Source of the DNA: Bacteroidota bacterium
GTDB taxonomy: Bacteria > Bacteroidota > Bacteroidia > Flavobacteriales > Flavobacteriaceae
Direction: 5' to 3'
NCBI GenBank assembly: GCA_020161455.1
Contig: JAIUNZ010000001.1
Span: 372,001 to 436,000 of the forward strand
Length of the DNA: 64,000 nucleotides
Shown: positions 1 to 8,538 of the stretch, piece after piece
Position numbering within the stretch: position 1 is the stretch's first letter
Layout of the letters: every line of letters begins with the position of its first letter
Position numbers and translations under genes: made by a program
The notes under the pieces: model-generated
Seen by the model: only the letters and a program-made list of their open reading frames with translations
Told to the model about the DNA's origin: nothing
Database searches by the model: none

Positions 1-2408
1 AACGTTCGAATCCTGAAATGCAAAAACGTGCTTCCAATGCCATTCGTGGCTTGGTAGAAAGTGATACTAACCCAATTGTTTCTATTCATGACCATGGTGC
101 GGGAGGCCATTTGAATTGTCTTTCTGAATTGGTGGAAGACACGGGTGGATTGATTGACTTAGACAAATTGCCTGTTGGCGACCCAACGCTTTCCTATAGA
201 GAAATTATTGGAAATGAATCGCAAGAACGAATGGGATTGATAATTGGTGAAAAGGACATGGCTATACTGAAACGTATTGCTGAAAGAGAACGTTCGCCTA
301 TGTATGAAGTGGGTGAAGTAACGAATGACCATCGTTTTACTTTTGAATCAAAATCAACAGGTGCAAAACCGATGGATTATGCTTTGGAAGATTTCTTTGG
401 AAGTTCGCCAAAAACAATTATGACTGATAAACACATCGCTACTCATTATGCTGATGTAAGCTATACTGCTGAAAATATTCCAACGTATTTAGAAGAAATT
501 CTAAAACTTGAAGCTGTGGCTTGTAAAGATTGGTTGACCAACAAAGTGGACCGTTGTGTTGGTGGAAAAGTAGCCAAACAACAATGTGCAGGTGCTATTC
601 AGTTGCCATTAAACAACGTTGGAGTGATGGCTTTGGATTATAACGGCAAAGAAGGAATTGCAACGTCAATAGGTCATTCGCCAATTTCGGCATTGGTTAA
701 TCCTGCTGCTGGAAGTAGAAATGCTATTGGTGAAGCACTTTCTAATCTTGTTTTTGCGCCTTTGAAAGAGAATTTGAAATCTGTTTCGCTATCTGCCAAC
801 TGGATGTGGGCTTGTAAAAACGAAGGCGAAGATGCTAGATTATACGAAGCGGTACAAGCTTGTTCAGACTTTGCTATCGAATTAGGCATCAATATTCCGA
901 CTGGAAAAGATTCGCTATCGATGAAACAAAAATATCCTAACGATGAAGTAATTGCACCAGGAACGGTTATTATTTCGGCTGCTGGACATTGTTCTAATAT
1001 TACTAAAGTTGTAGAACCTGTTTTGCAGAAAAACGGTGGTGCTATTTATTATATCAACCTTTCGCAAGATGATTTTAAACTTGGTGGAAGTTCGTTTGCG
1101 CAAACACATAACAAAATTGGTAAGGATGTGCCAACCATTAAAGATTCGGCGTTCTTTAAAAAAGCTTTCAATACAATTCAAGAACTTATTAAAGACAGAC
1201 AAATTGTTGCTGGTCATGATATTGGTTCGGGTGGATTAATCACTACTTTAATAGAAATGTGTTTTGCTGACACAAATCTTGGTGCTACTATTTCTTTTGA
1301 GGCGTTGCCAGAAAAAGATTTGGTGAAGATTTTATTCTCTGAAAATATTGGTGTTGTGCTTCAAGCAAAAGACGATGCTGCATTTGAAAAAGCTTTTGAA
1401 GGATTGGAATTTTTTAAAATAGGAGCAGCTACTAATTCAGATAGTTTAGTTGTTTCAGGTTTCAAGTTTCAGGTTTCAAGTTATAGAAAACTTTGGTTTG
1501 AAACGTCTTTCTTACTCGATCAAAAACAAACTAAGAACAACAAAGCGCAAGAACGTTTTGATAATTTAGGTAAGCAAGCATTAGAATATACTTTCCCGAG
1601 TCATTTTACGGGAGCGATGCCTTCTAAAATCACCTCGACTGCGCATGGAGTGACAAGACCTAAGGCAGCAATTATTCGTGAAAAAGGAAGTAATTCGGAG
1701 CGCGAAATGGCGAATGCGATGTACTTGGCAGGTTTTGATGTTAAAGACATTCACATGACTGATTTGATTTCGGGACGTGAAAACTTGGAAGATATTCAGT
1801 TTATTGGCGCTGTTGGTGGTTTCTCTAATTCGGATGTATTGGGTTCTGCCAAAGGTTGGGCTGGAGCTTTTTTATATAACGAAAAAGCCAACACGGCTTT
1901 GAAAAATTTCTTAAAAAGAGACGACACGCTTTCGGTTGGAATTTGCAACGGCTGTCAGTTGTTTATGGAATTGGAAGTCATCAACCCAGAGCATGAAGTG
2001 CATGGCAAGATGAAGCACAACGATTCTCATAAACACGAAAGTGGTTTTACATCGGTAACAATTCAAGAGAATAATTCGGTGATGTTATCTACATTGGCAG
2101 GTGCTACGCTTGGTGTTTGGATTTCACATGGAGAAGGAAAATTCCATTTGCCACTGCCCGAAGCAAAGTACAATATTGTTTCAAAATATGCGCACGAAGG
2201 CTATCCTGCCAACCCAAATGGTTCTGATTATAACACGGCAATGCTTTGCGACAAAACGGGAAGACATTTGGTAATGATGCCTCACATTGAGCGTTCAACA
2301 TTTCCTTGGAATTGGGCGCACTACCCTACTGATAGAAAAGATAAAGTTTCGCCTTGGTTGGAAGCTTTTGTTAACGCACGTTTGTGGATTGAAAAACATA
2401 ACTCTTAA
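1..2408 (+). CDS. purL: Phosphoribosylformylglycinamidine synthase, 3' part (5' end lies outside the window)
   Basis: Large single-chain FGAM synthase of purine biosynthesis, which converts FGAR, glutamine and ATP to FGAM. The frame is open from base 3 onward, so the N-terminus lies upstream; about 800 C-terminal residues of a family usually about 1,220 long are present. The synthetase domain includes PTGKDSLSMK. The C-terminal class I glutamine amidotransferase has the nucleophile motif GICNGCQ (first Cys codon at 1944), plus HGEGKFH and MMPHIERS for the His/Glu part of the triad. Odd feature: 28 bases at 1453-1480 are two exact copies of a 14-bp unit and are translated in frame as VSGFKFQVSS, between the synthetase domain and the conserved YRKLWFETSFLLDQKQ stretch. 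The identification is secure. Confidence 0.97.
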   Translation, partial: RSNPEMQKRASNAIRGLVESDTNPIVSIHDHGAGGHLNCLSELVEDTGGLIDLDKLPVGDPTLSYREIIGNESQERMGLIIGEKDMAILKRIAERERSPMYEVGEVTNDHRFTFESKSTGAKPMDYALEDFFGSSPKTIMTDKHIATHYADVSYTAENIPTYLEEILKLEAVACKDWLTNKVDRCVGGKVAKQQCAGAIQLPLNNVGVMALDYNGKEGIATSIGHSPISALVNPAAGSRNAIGEALSNLVFAPLKENLKSVSLSANWMWACKNEGEDARLYEAVQACSDFAIELGINIPTGKDSLSMKQKYPNDEVIAPGTVIISAAGHCSNITKVVEPVLQKNGGAIYYINLSQDDFKLGGSSFAQTHNKIGKDVPTIKDSAFFKKAFNTIQELIKDRQIVAGHDIGSGGLITTLIEMCFADTNLGATISFEALPEKDLVKILFSENIGVVLQAKDDAAFEKAFEGLEFFKIGAATNSDSLVVSGFKFQVSSYRKLWFETSFLLDQKQTKNNKAQERFDNLGKQALEYTFPSHFTGAMPSKITSTAHGVTRPKAAIIREKGSNSEREMANAMYLAGFDVKDIHMTDLISGRENLEDIQFIGAVGGFSNSDVLGSAKGWAGAFLYNEKANTALKNFLKRDDTLSVGICNGCQLFMELEVINPEHEVHGKMKHNDSHKHESGFTSVTIQENNSVMLSTLAGATLGVWISHGEGKFHLPLPEAKYNIVSKYAHEGYPANPNGSDYNTAMLCDKTGRHLVMMPHIERSTFPWNWAHYPTDRKDKVSPWLEAFVNARLWIEKHNS
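1453..1480. repeat. Four-heptamer array inside purL
   Basis: The words TTTCAGG and TTTCAAG alternate, each present twice, so the sequence is two perfect 14-bp direct repeats. Neither 14 nor 28 is a multiple of three, so the two copies are read in different frames and the reading frame survives only with the surrounding bases. Similar heptamer arrays elsewhere in the window are intergenic; this is the only one inside a gene. Confidence 0.9.
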
Positions 2409-2420
2409 AATTGAAATAGC

Positions 2421-2855
2421 ATGACATTAAAAAACGCAATTTCTGCATTACTATTATTAATTACTATGACTACGTTTGCGCAAAATTCGTTGACCGAAAT
2501 TGAGACGGATAAAGGCATTCGATACATCACCAATTCTATTGATTATCAAATAACGGGAAAATATTCTTTTAAAGGTGGCGACCCTATTGCTGTATTAAAT
2601 AACGACGGAACTGGAATTTATCAACTGCACGACCAACCTCAACGCGCCATGACGTGGGGCATTGAGTGTACAAAAAACGGTGAATTAAAATTCATCAAAG
2701 GTTTTGACAATGTGAAATATGCGCTTTTCTATAAATTCGACACGAGTTTGGATGGCGAAACGGTAGAAAACTGGAATAAAGTAGATTTTACCATTCATCT
2801 TAATTCTTTGAAGATGTTTATTAATGGAGAACGCGAAAAGAATTTTAATCCGTAG
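2421..2855 (+). CDS. Small exported protein of unknown function
   Basis: A 144-residue protein with a clear signal peptide (residues 1-21, hydrophobic core AISALLLLITMTTF, then AQ before the cleavage site). The mature part has alternating hydrophobic and polar residues, suggesting an all-beta fold; I do not recognise a family. It starts 12 bases after the purL stop on the same strand and could be co-transcribed with it. A strong hairpin terminator follows 27 bases after its stop codon, so purL and this gene probably end one transcription unit. No catalytic motif is visible. Confidence 0.75.
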   Translation: MTLKNAISALLLLITMTTFAQNSLTEIETDKGIRYITNSIDYQITGKYSFKGGDPIAVLNNDGTGIYQLHDQPQRAMTWGIECTKNGELKFIKGFDNVKYALFYKFDTSLDGETVENWNKVDFTIHLNSLKMFINGEREKNFNP

Positions 2856-2882
2856 AGACTTAGCGGTGCTATGTTTATTTAA

Positions 2883-2910
2883 AAACCCTAACCAAAAACG
2901 GTTAGGGTTT
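2883..2910. terminator. Hairpin terminator after purL and the small exported protein
   Basis: Perfect 11-bp stem AAACCCTAACC / GGTTAGGGTTT around the 6-base loop AAAAAC. The next plus-strand gene starts about 370 bases later. A short T run follows the stem on the plus strand, so it should end transcripts from purL. Confidence 0.8.
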
Positions 2911-2964
2911 CCATTTTTGCAACAATGTCTTGTCCTGAAATAGCGATAAACAAATTTTATCGTT

Positions 2965-3220
2965 ATGGAAAACCATCAAAAGAATCGCTATATAAAGTGA
3001 ACACAAAAAGACTATTCTCTGTCTTTTAAACTTCATTTATTCAAAATATAAAGAAGGAATAACCCATGTACTTTCATCCATTCAAAAAAGCTTGATTGAA
3101 AAATTGGAATTAGATAATAGCAATGATTTAGACAGTTTGGTGCAACTATCTGCTAATTTTAAATTAGATAATAATATTCTAAAACAGTTTGACATCAAAC
3201 TCATAAAAAATATTCATTAA
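2965..3220 (+). pseudogene. Decayed transposase start and unrecognised ORF remnant
   Basis: From the ATG at 2965 the translation runs MENHQKNRYIK, stop (TGA at 2998), then TQKDYSLSFKL, then loses frame. This resembles from memory the N-terminus of the helix-turn-helix OrfA of Flavobacteriaceae IS3-type transposases, with an in-frame stop and no downstream remainder. Just upstream, GCGATAAA and TTTATCGT form a small inverted repeat. A second open stretch without a start codon runs to the TAA at 3220 (contains SLIEKLELDNSND); I cannot place it. The gap 2913-3258 therefore looks like debris of an old insertion rather than a functional gene. Confidence 0.55.
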
Positions 3221-3249
3221 AGCATTTCGTAATTGGAGTACTTTTTTTA

Positions 3250-3257
3250 TACTTTTA
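3250..3257 (+). promoter_or_regulatory. -7 box of the aminotransferase gene
   Basis: TACTTTTA, one mismatch from the Bacteroidota -7 consensus TAnnTTTG. Its layout copies the promoter at 4445: box, about 20 bases, an AAAACAAAAAC leader, then ATG. It supports translation from the ATG at 3277, because the ATG at 3259 would lie only 1 base after the box. Confidence 0.5.
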
Positions 3258-3276
3258 AATGCTTAAAACAAAAACC

Positions 3277-4404
3277 ATGTCAAAACTACCACATATAGGA
3301 ACAAGCATTTTTACCGTAATGTCAAAAATGGCAATTGATTATAAAGCCATTAATCTGGCACAAGGCTTCCCGAATTTTCCGGTGGATGAACGGTTAACTG
3401 GTATTGTGTCTGGAATTGCTACTGAAAACGTACATCAATATGCACCCATGAGTGGTCATACTGCATTGTTGGACAAAATAAAACAGCTTACTTTTTCGTC
3501 ATATTCTAGAAATGTAAACCCAACAACCGAAATACTTGTAACGGCTGGTGCTACCGAAGGGATTTTTGCTACCATTCAAGCCTTGGTTTATCGCAACGAA
3601 GAAGTCATTATCCTTGACCCAAGTTATGATTGCTACGAAACACCTATTATATTGTGCAATGCCAAACCGATTCGAATTGCTTTAAAAGATGATTTCACTC
3701 CCGATTGGGAAACCATTGGCAATGCGATAAATCATACCACCAAACTCATCATTATCAACAATCCACACAACCCTTCGGGTAGAGTTTGGACCGAGTATGA
3801 TTATAACCAATTGGAAAAGTTACTCGATAGTTATCCCAATTTATTAGTGCTTTCGGATGAAGTGTATGAGCACATCACTTTTGAACAAAAACATCTCTCT
3901 ATTCACCACCGTCCAAAACTTTGGGACAGAAGTATTTCGGTTTCTTCGTTTGGAAAAACATTTCACATTACGGGTTGGAAAATCGGCTATCTTATTGCGC
4001 CCGAACCTTTGATGAACGAAATCAAAAAAGTGCATCAGTTTTTGGTTTTTAGCGTAAATAGCATCGCTCAAACGGCACTTGCAGAATATCTTAACGTGGT
4101 TGATGTTCCTGCCTTGAGTAGTTTTTATCAACAGAAAAGAGATTATTTTAGAGCACTTATAAAAGATACTAAATTTACCTTGCTTCCTTGTGAAGGCACT
4201 TATTTTCAAACGGTATCATATAATAACATTAGTACCGAAAATGATATTGATTTTACCAAAAGACTCGTAACCGATTATGGCGTGGCAACGATACCAATAT
4301 CTGCTTTTAATTTCAACGGAAAAGACACTAATTGCATTCGTTTTTGCTTTGCCAAAGACGATGCTACGCTAGAAAGTGCGGCAGAAAAACTAATGAAATT
4401 ATAA
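3277..4404 (+). CDS. PLP-dependent aminotransferase, methionine aminotransferase (YbdL) type
   Basis: Fold-type I class I/II aminotransferase of 375 residues. The N-terminus (ISLAQGFPNFP-like, here INLAQGFPNFP), NNPHNPSG, the SDEVYEH block and the lysine in SSFGKTFHITGWK (about K227) mark the family; the lysine should form the Schiff base with PLP. The best match from memory is the YbdL/methionine aminotransferase group, acting on methionine and bulky amino acids with 2-oxo acids; kynurenine aminotransferase is a close alternative. The start at 3277 is preferred over an in-frame ATG at 3259 because of promoter spacing and because homologues begin near SKLPxxGTSIF. It stands alone between a remnant region and the SDR gene. 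Confidence 0.88.
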   Translation: MSKLPHIGTSIFTVMSKMAIDYKAINLAQGFPNFPVDERLTGIVSGIATENVHQYAPMSGHTALLDKIKQLTFSSYSRNVNPTTEILVTAGATEGIFATIQALVYRNEEVIILDPSYDCYETPIILCNAKPIRIALKDDFTPDWETIGNAINHTTKLIIINNPHNPSGRVWTEYDYNQLEKLLDSYPNLLVLSDEVYEHITFEQKHLSIHHRPKLWDRSISVSSFGKTFHITGWKIGYLIAPEPLMNEIKKVHQFLVFSVNSIAQTALAEYLNVVDVPALSSFYQQKRDYFRALIKDTKFTLLPCEGTYFQTVSYNNISTENDIDFTKRLVTDYGVATIPISAFNFNGKDTNCIRFCFAKDDATLESAAEKLMKL

Positions 4405-4444
4405 TACTTTCTTAATGCTATGCGTGCATACTAGTTATTTTTAG

Positions 4445-4452
4445 TACTTTTG
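4445..4452 (+). promoter_or_regulatory. -7 box of the SDR gene
   Basis: TACTTTTG is an exact match to TAnnTTTG, 19 bases before the ATG at 4472. No good TTG element is seen at the expected upstream distance. Confidence 0.6.
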
Positions 4453-4471
4453 GTAAACTAAAACAAAAACT

Positions 4472-5353
4472 ATGAATTTTTCAGCAAAGATGCTTCGCGA
4501 TAACGCCTTGTCCGACAAAGTAATTGTAGTAACAGGCGGCGGAAGTGGTTTAGGAAAAGCCATGACCAAATACTTCATGGAACTTGGTGCCAAAGTAGCC
4601 ATTACTTCCAGAGATTTAGAGAAACTTAAAAAAACCGCAACAGAACTAGAAGCCGAAACTGGTGGAACGTGTTTGCCTGTGCAATGCGATGTGCGTCATT
4701 ATGACCAAGTGGATGCCATGCTTGCTGAAGTATTAAAAGCTTTTGGAAAAGTAGATGTTTTATTAAACAATGCGGCAGGAAACTTCATCTCTCCTACCGA
4801 AAGATTATCAGCCAATGCCTTTGATACCATAATCGATATTGTATTAAAGGGTTCCAAAAACTGTACGCTTGCCTTTGGAAAACATTGGATAGACCAAAAA
4901 CAAACCAACTGCAACATATTGAATATTGTAACGACCTATGCTTGGACAGGTTCGGGCTATGTAGTGCCAAGTGCCACTGCCAAAGCAGGAGTTTTAGCCA
5001 TGACAAGAAGTTTGGCGGTAGAATGGGCAAAATATGGTATCCGTATGAACGCCATTGCTCCAGGACCATTCCCAACCAAAGGCGCATGGGAACGATTACT
5101 TCCTGGCGATTTGGCTGAGAAATTTGACATGGCAAAAAAAGTACCGCTACGAAGAGTGGGCGATCATCAAGAATTGGCAAACTTAGCGGCGTATTTAGTT
5201 TCTGATTTCTCTGCCTATATAAATGGTGAAGTGGTAACTATCGATGGTGGCGAATGGCTTCAAGGCGCAGGACAATTCAACATTCTTGAAAAAATACCAC
5301 AAGAAATGTGGGACATGCTAGAGGAAATGATTAAGAGTAAAGGAAGTAAGTAA
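4472..5353 (+). CDS. SDR oxidoreductase resembling 2,4-dienoyl-CoA reductase
   Basis: A 293-residue Rossmann-fold short-chain dehydrogenase with the nucleotide motif TGGGSGLGKA (about residues 21-30) and NNAAGNF. The usual YxxxK is replaced by a PSATAKAG segment whose lysine is the catalytic one, followed by AVEWAKYGIRMNAIAPGP, ELANLAAYL and NGEVVTIDGGEW. This arrangement matches mitochondrial and peroxisomal 2,4-dienoyl-CoA reductases (DECR), which use NADPH to reduce dienoyl-CoA during beta-oxidation of unsaturated fatty acids. The assignment to DECR rests on these motifs and not on context, since no other fatty-acid genes are adjacent. Confidence 0.88.
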   Translation: MNFSAKMLRDNALSDKVIVVTGGGSGLGKAMTKYFMELGAKVAITSRDLEKLKKTATELEAETGGTCLPVQCDVRHYDQVDAMLAEVLKAFGKVDVLLNNAAGNFISPTERLSANAFDTIIDIVLKGSKNCTLAFGKHWIDQKQTNCNILNIVTTYAWTGSGYVVPSATAKAGVLAMTRSLAVEWAKYGIRMNAIAPGPFPTKGAWERLLPGDLAEKFDMAKKVPLRRVGDHQELANLAAYLVSDFSAYINGEVVTIDGGEWLQGAGQFNILEKIPQEMWDMLEEMIKSKGSK

Positions 5354-5387
5354 GTTGGAAAGCTGAAGATGGAAATTGGAAGATGGA
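5353..5387. repeat. Five-heptamer array after the SDR gene
   Basis: Phased 7-bp words AGTTGGA, AAGCTGA, AGATGGA (twice) and AATTGGA start on the last base of the SDR stop codon. AGATGGA and AGTTGGA recur in the array at 51012. Here the array lies upstream of the predicted parA promoter, unlike most others. Confidence 0.8.
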
Positions 5388-5457
5388 AGTAAATAGAAAT
5401 CATATTTCAAGTCGCTTTTACCCTTTATAACTTTATTACATTGTTAACAAAATTCCA

Positions 5458-5487
5458 TTGGCAAAGCCATAAATAATTGTATTTTTA
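5458..5487 (+). promoter_or_regulatory. Promoter of the parA operon
   Basis: TTG at 5458-5460, a 19-base spacer, then TATTTTTA at 5480-5487. Spacing and -7 box agree with the Bacteroidota sigma consensus (TTG, 17-19 bases, TAnnTTTG, last base differing). The parA ATG is 24 bases downstream. Confidence 0.65.
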
Positions 5488-5511
5488 CACCTCAAAATCT
5501 ACTAAAAACAA

Positions 5512-6279
5512 ATGGGTAAAATCATTGCTATTGCCAATCAAAAAGGTGGTGTTGGAAAGACTACGACTTCAATCAATCTTGCCGCATCACTGGGAGTATT
5601 AGAAAAAAAAGTGTTATTAATTGATGCCGATCCGCAAGCCAATGCTACATCGGGATTAGGTATTGATGTAGAAAGTGTTGAAATTGGAACCTATCAAATA
5701 TTAGAACACAGCTATACTCCAAAAGATGCTATTGTAGCAAGTACTTCGCCAAACGTTTGGGTGCTTCCTGCACACATTGACTTGGTGGCTATTGAGATAG
5801 AATTAGTCGATAAAGATAAGCGTGAGTACATGCTTAAACAAGCATTGGAAGAAGTAAAAGACGATTATGATTATATTCTTATTGATTGTGCACCATCGTT
5901 AGGGTTATTAACATTAAATGCGTTAACTGCTGCTGATAGTGTGATTATTCCAATTCAATGTGAATATTTTGCTTTGGAAGGTTTGGGTAAATTATTAAAT
6001 ACTATTAAAAGTGTTCAAAAAATACACAATCCAGAATTAGACATCGAAGGATTACTTTTAACCATGTTCGATTCTCGTTTGCGTCTTTCCAATCAAGTGG
6101 TAGAAGAAGTACAAAAACATTTCAGCGATATGGTTTTTAAATCGATTATTCAACGAAACGTAAAATTAAGTGAAGCTCCATCTTTTGGAGAAAGTATTAT
6201 TAACTTTGATGCAACGAGTAAAGGTGCGAGCAATTACTTGAGTTTGGCAAATGAAGTTATTCAAAAAAACAATAATTAG
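5512..6279 (+). CDS. parA: Chromosome partitioning ATPase ParA (Soj)
   Basis: 255 residues, the normal length for chromosomal ParA. The deviant Walker A motif KGGVGKTT (K11-T18, with the signature lysine), LLIDADPQAN and LIDCAPSLG are intact. ParA binds DNA non-specifically as an ATP dimer and drives segregation of ParB-parS complexes. parB starts 4 bases after its stop. It heads a run of six same-strand genes whose small gaps suggest one operon. No parS-like palindrome was noticed in the window by eye. Confidence 0.97.
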   Translation: MGKIIAIANQKGGVGKTTTSINLAASLGVLEKKVLLIDADPQANATSGLGIDVESVEIGTYQILEHSYTPKDAIVASTSPNVWVLPAHIDLVAIEIELVDKDKREYMLKQALEEVKDDYDYILIDCAPSLGLLTLNALTAADSVIIPIQCEYFALEGLGKLLNTIKSVQKIHNPELDIEGLLLTMFDSRLRLSNQVVEEVQKHFSDMVFKSIIQRNVKLSEAPSFGESIINFDATSKGASNYLSLANEVIQKNNN

Positions 6280-6282
6280 AAA

Positions 6283-7182
6283 ATGGCAAAAGCGGTTCAG
6301 AAACAAGCATTAGGAAGAGGTTTATCTGCTTTATTAAAAGATCCAGAAAACGATATAAAATCGGTTAGCGATAAAAACGCCGACAAAGTTGTAGGTAACA
6401 TTATAGAACTGGAAATTGATGCTATCGAAATCAATCCATTTCAACCTAGAACTAATTTCAACGAAGAATCAATAAAAGAATTAGCCAGTTCGATAAAAGA
6501 ATTAGGCGTAATTCAACCCATTACGGTTAGAAAATTAGACTTCAATAAATACCAATTAATTTCGGGAGAACGAAGACTTAGAGCTTCCAAAGTGGTTGGA
6601 CTAACAACTATTCCTGCTTATATTCGTATTGCAAACGACAACGAGTCGTTAGTAATGGCATTGGTAGAGAATATTCAGCGTCATGATTTAGACCCGATTG
6701 AAATTGCACTTTCTTACCAAAGATTGATTGATGAAATTCAATTGACACAAGAACAAATGAGCGAACGCGTGGGAAAAAAACGTTCGACGATTGCCAATTA
6801 TCTACGTTTATTAAAATTAGACCCAATCATCCAAACTGGAATTCGTGATGGCTTCATCTCTATGGGACATGGTCGTGCTTTGATTTCTATTGAAAACTTA
6901 GATGTTCAATCGGACATTTATCATAAAATAGTGATGGAAAACCTTTCGGTTCGTGAAACTGAAGCTTTGGTCAAAAATCATCAAGACAGTTTAAAACCAG
7001 CACCAGCAAAATCTAAAAAAACGAACAATTTTTCTATAGATGAAAGTCAAAAGAAAGACATTGCTGCTTTTTTTGGTGCAAAAATAGATGTAAAAGTTGC
7101 CGGAAATGGAAAAGGGAAAATCACTATTCCGTTCCATTCGGAAGAAGACTTAAACCGCATTATTAACTTACTTACTAAATAG
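6283..7182 (+). CDS. parB: Chromosome partitioning protein ParB (Spo0J)
   Basis: 299 residues. The N-terminal CTP-binding ParB domain contains GERRLRAS and LVENIQRHDLDPIE; a central helix-turn-helix (RVGKKRSTIANYLRLL) should recognise parS; the C-terminal part after a lysine/proline-rich linker is the dimerisation domain. It acts with ParA, encoded just upstream. The stop codon shares its last base with the GTG of the next gene, indicating tight translational coupling. Confidence 0.97.
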   Translation: MAKAVQKQALGRGLSALLKDPENDIKSVSDKNADKVVGNIIELEIDAIEINPFQPRTNFNEESIKELASSIKELGVIQPITVRKLDFNKYQLISGERRLRASKVVGLTTIPAYIRIANDNESLVMALVENIQRHDLDPIEIALSYQRLIDEIQLTQEQMSERVGKKRSTIANYLRLLKLDPIIQTGIRDGFISMGHGRALISIENLDVQSDIYHKIVMENLSVRETEALVKNHQDSLKPAPAKSKKTNNFSIDESQKKDIAAFFGAKIDVKVAGNGKGKITIPFHSEEDLNRIINLLTK

Positions 7183-7748
7183 TGAATAAAGCTTTTTACA
7201 TAGTTTTATTTTTTTTCCTACTTGGGTCACAAACGTTTTTTGGACAAGTTAGCAGTAGTGATTTAGTAATAGCAAAAGATACTGCAAAGGTTTCAAAAAC
7301 GATAGTTTATGATCCGTTGCGACCATCAAAAGCTGCTTTTTACTCAGCACTTCTTCCAGGATTAGGGCAAGCCTATAATAAAAGCTATTGGAAAATTCCA
7401 ATTGTTTATGGTGCCATTGGAACAAGTTTGTATTTCTATTTCAACAACAATAAAAAATACCACAGTTATCGCGATGCCTACAAACAAAGACTTCAAGGAC
7501 TGCCCGACGAATACGATTATCTAGACGACGACCGATTAATCAGAGCGCAGCGTTTTTATCAACGAAATAGAGATTTGTCCTTATTAGTTGCCGTAGGTTT
7601 TTATGTGTTGAATATTGTTGATGCTAATGTTGATGCGCATTTAACGCAGTTTAACGTCAACGACAATCTTTCTATCGTTCCCGATTTACAACAAAGCGAT
7701 TTCACTGTTCTACCAAATCTTGGATTAACTTTAAATTATAAGTTTTAG
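7182..7748 (+). CDS. DUF5683 domain protein, probable envelope protein
   Basis: 188 residues with a hydrophobic leader (AFYIVLFFFLLGSQTFFG). It is recognisable as DUF5683 from RPSKAAFYSALLPGLGQAYNKSYWKIPIVYGAIG, a block conserved in Bacteroidota with a second hydrophobic stretch. The function is unknown. The start is GTG at 7182, overlapping the parB stop by one base (TAGTG). It lies between parB and dapB, an arrangement I recall from other Flavobacteriaceae. Confidence 0.85.
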   Translation: MNKAFYIVLFFFLLGSQTFFGQVSSSDLVIAKDTAKVSKTIVYDPLRPSKAAFYSALLPGLGQAYNKSYWKIPIVYGAIGTSLYFYFNNNKKYHSYRDAYKQRLQGLPDEYDYLDDDRLIRAQRFYQRNRDLSLLVAVGFYVLNIVDANVDAHLTQFNVNDNLSIVPDLQQSDFTVLPNLGLTLNYKF

Positions 7749-8456
7749 ATGAAAATAGCATTACTTGGGTATGGAAAAATGGGACACGTTATCGAACGAA
7801 TTGCTTTAGAACGTGGTCATGAAATAGTGCTTAAAAAAACAAGTTCCAATTCTTTTGATGGTTTAGAAAAAGCCGATGTTGCCATAGATTTTAGCATCCC
7901 AACTGTTGCTGTAGAAAATATATCAACAGCAATCAATCATGGAATTCCCGTAATTTCTGGAACTACAGGTTGGCTAGAAAATTATCATGAAATGGTAAAA
8001 CTTTGCGAAGAAAAGAATGCCGCATTTCTATATGGTTCCAATTTTAGTTTAGGTGTAAATCTGTTTTTTGAATTAAATGACTATTTGGCAAAAATGATGT
8101 CAAAATTCAAAGAATACAATGTTTCGATGGAAGAAATTCATCATACACAGAAATTAGACAAACCTAGCGGAACAGCCATTTCACTAGCCAATGCCATCAT
8201 CAATCATACCGATAAAAACAATTGGGCAATTGAAAACCCAACACCCGAAGCTGTTTTTATTGATGTAAAACGTGAAGAAAATGTTCCCGGAACACATTCG
8301 GTTCTTTATACTTCTGAAGTTGATTATATCAAAATAGAACATGTGGCACACAATCGCGAAGGTTTTGCCTTGGGTTCTATCATTGCTGCCGAGTGGATTA
8401 TTGGAAAAAAAGGCGTTTTCAACATGAAAGACGTTTTGAGTTTAAACTCCAAATAA
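7749..8456 (+). CDS. dapB: 4-hydroxy-tetrahydrodipicolinate reductase
   Basis: NAD(P)H-dependent reductase of the diaminopimelate/lysine pathway, which also supplies peptidoglycan. 235 residues, the short form seen in Bacteroidota. The N-terminal Rossmann motif is LLGYGKMG, the central SGTTGW precedes the active-site block EIHHTQKLDKPSGTA (catalytic His-His and Lys), and the C-terminal half carries EHVAHNREGFA. The ATG directly follows the stop codon of the DUF5683 gene, so the two are very likely co-translated. Confidence 0.96.
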   Translation: MKIALLGYGKMGHVIERIALERGHEIVLKKTSSNSFDGLEKADVAIDFSIPTVAVENISTAINHGIPVISGTTGWLENYHEMVKLCEEKNAAFLYGSNFSLGVNLFFELNDYLAKMMSKFKEYNVSMEEIHHTQKLDKPSGTAISLANAIINHTDKNNWAIENPTPEAVFIDVKREENVPGTHSVLYTSEVDYIKIEHVAHNREGFALGSIIAAEWIIGKKGVFNMKDVLSLNSK

Positions 8457-8538
8457 CAATTTAAAAAATAAAATAATTTTTGTAACAAAAGACGAAACTT
8501 ATAAACTTATAACCAAATAACCTTCAAAACACTTCAAC

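Noticed and set aside
3062-3220. Possible small gene ending at 3220
   Set aside because: No start codon in frame after the stop at 2993, so listed only as a remnant.
5458-7182. parS sites near parAB
   Set aside because: No copy of the TGTTCCACGTGGAACA-like palindrome was seen by eye in the window.
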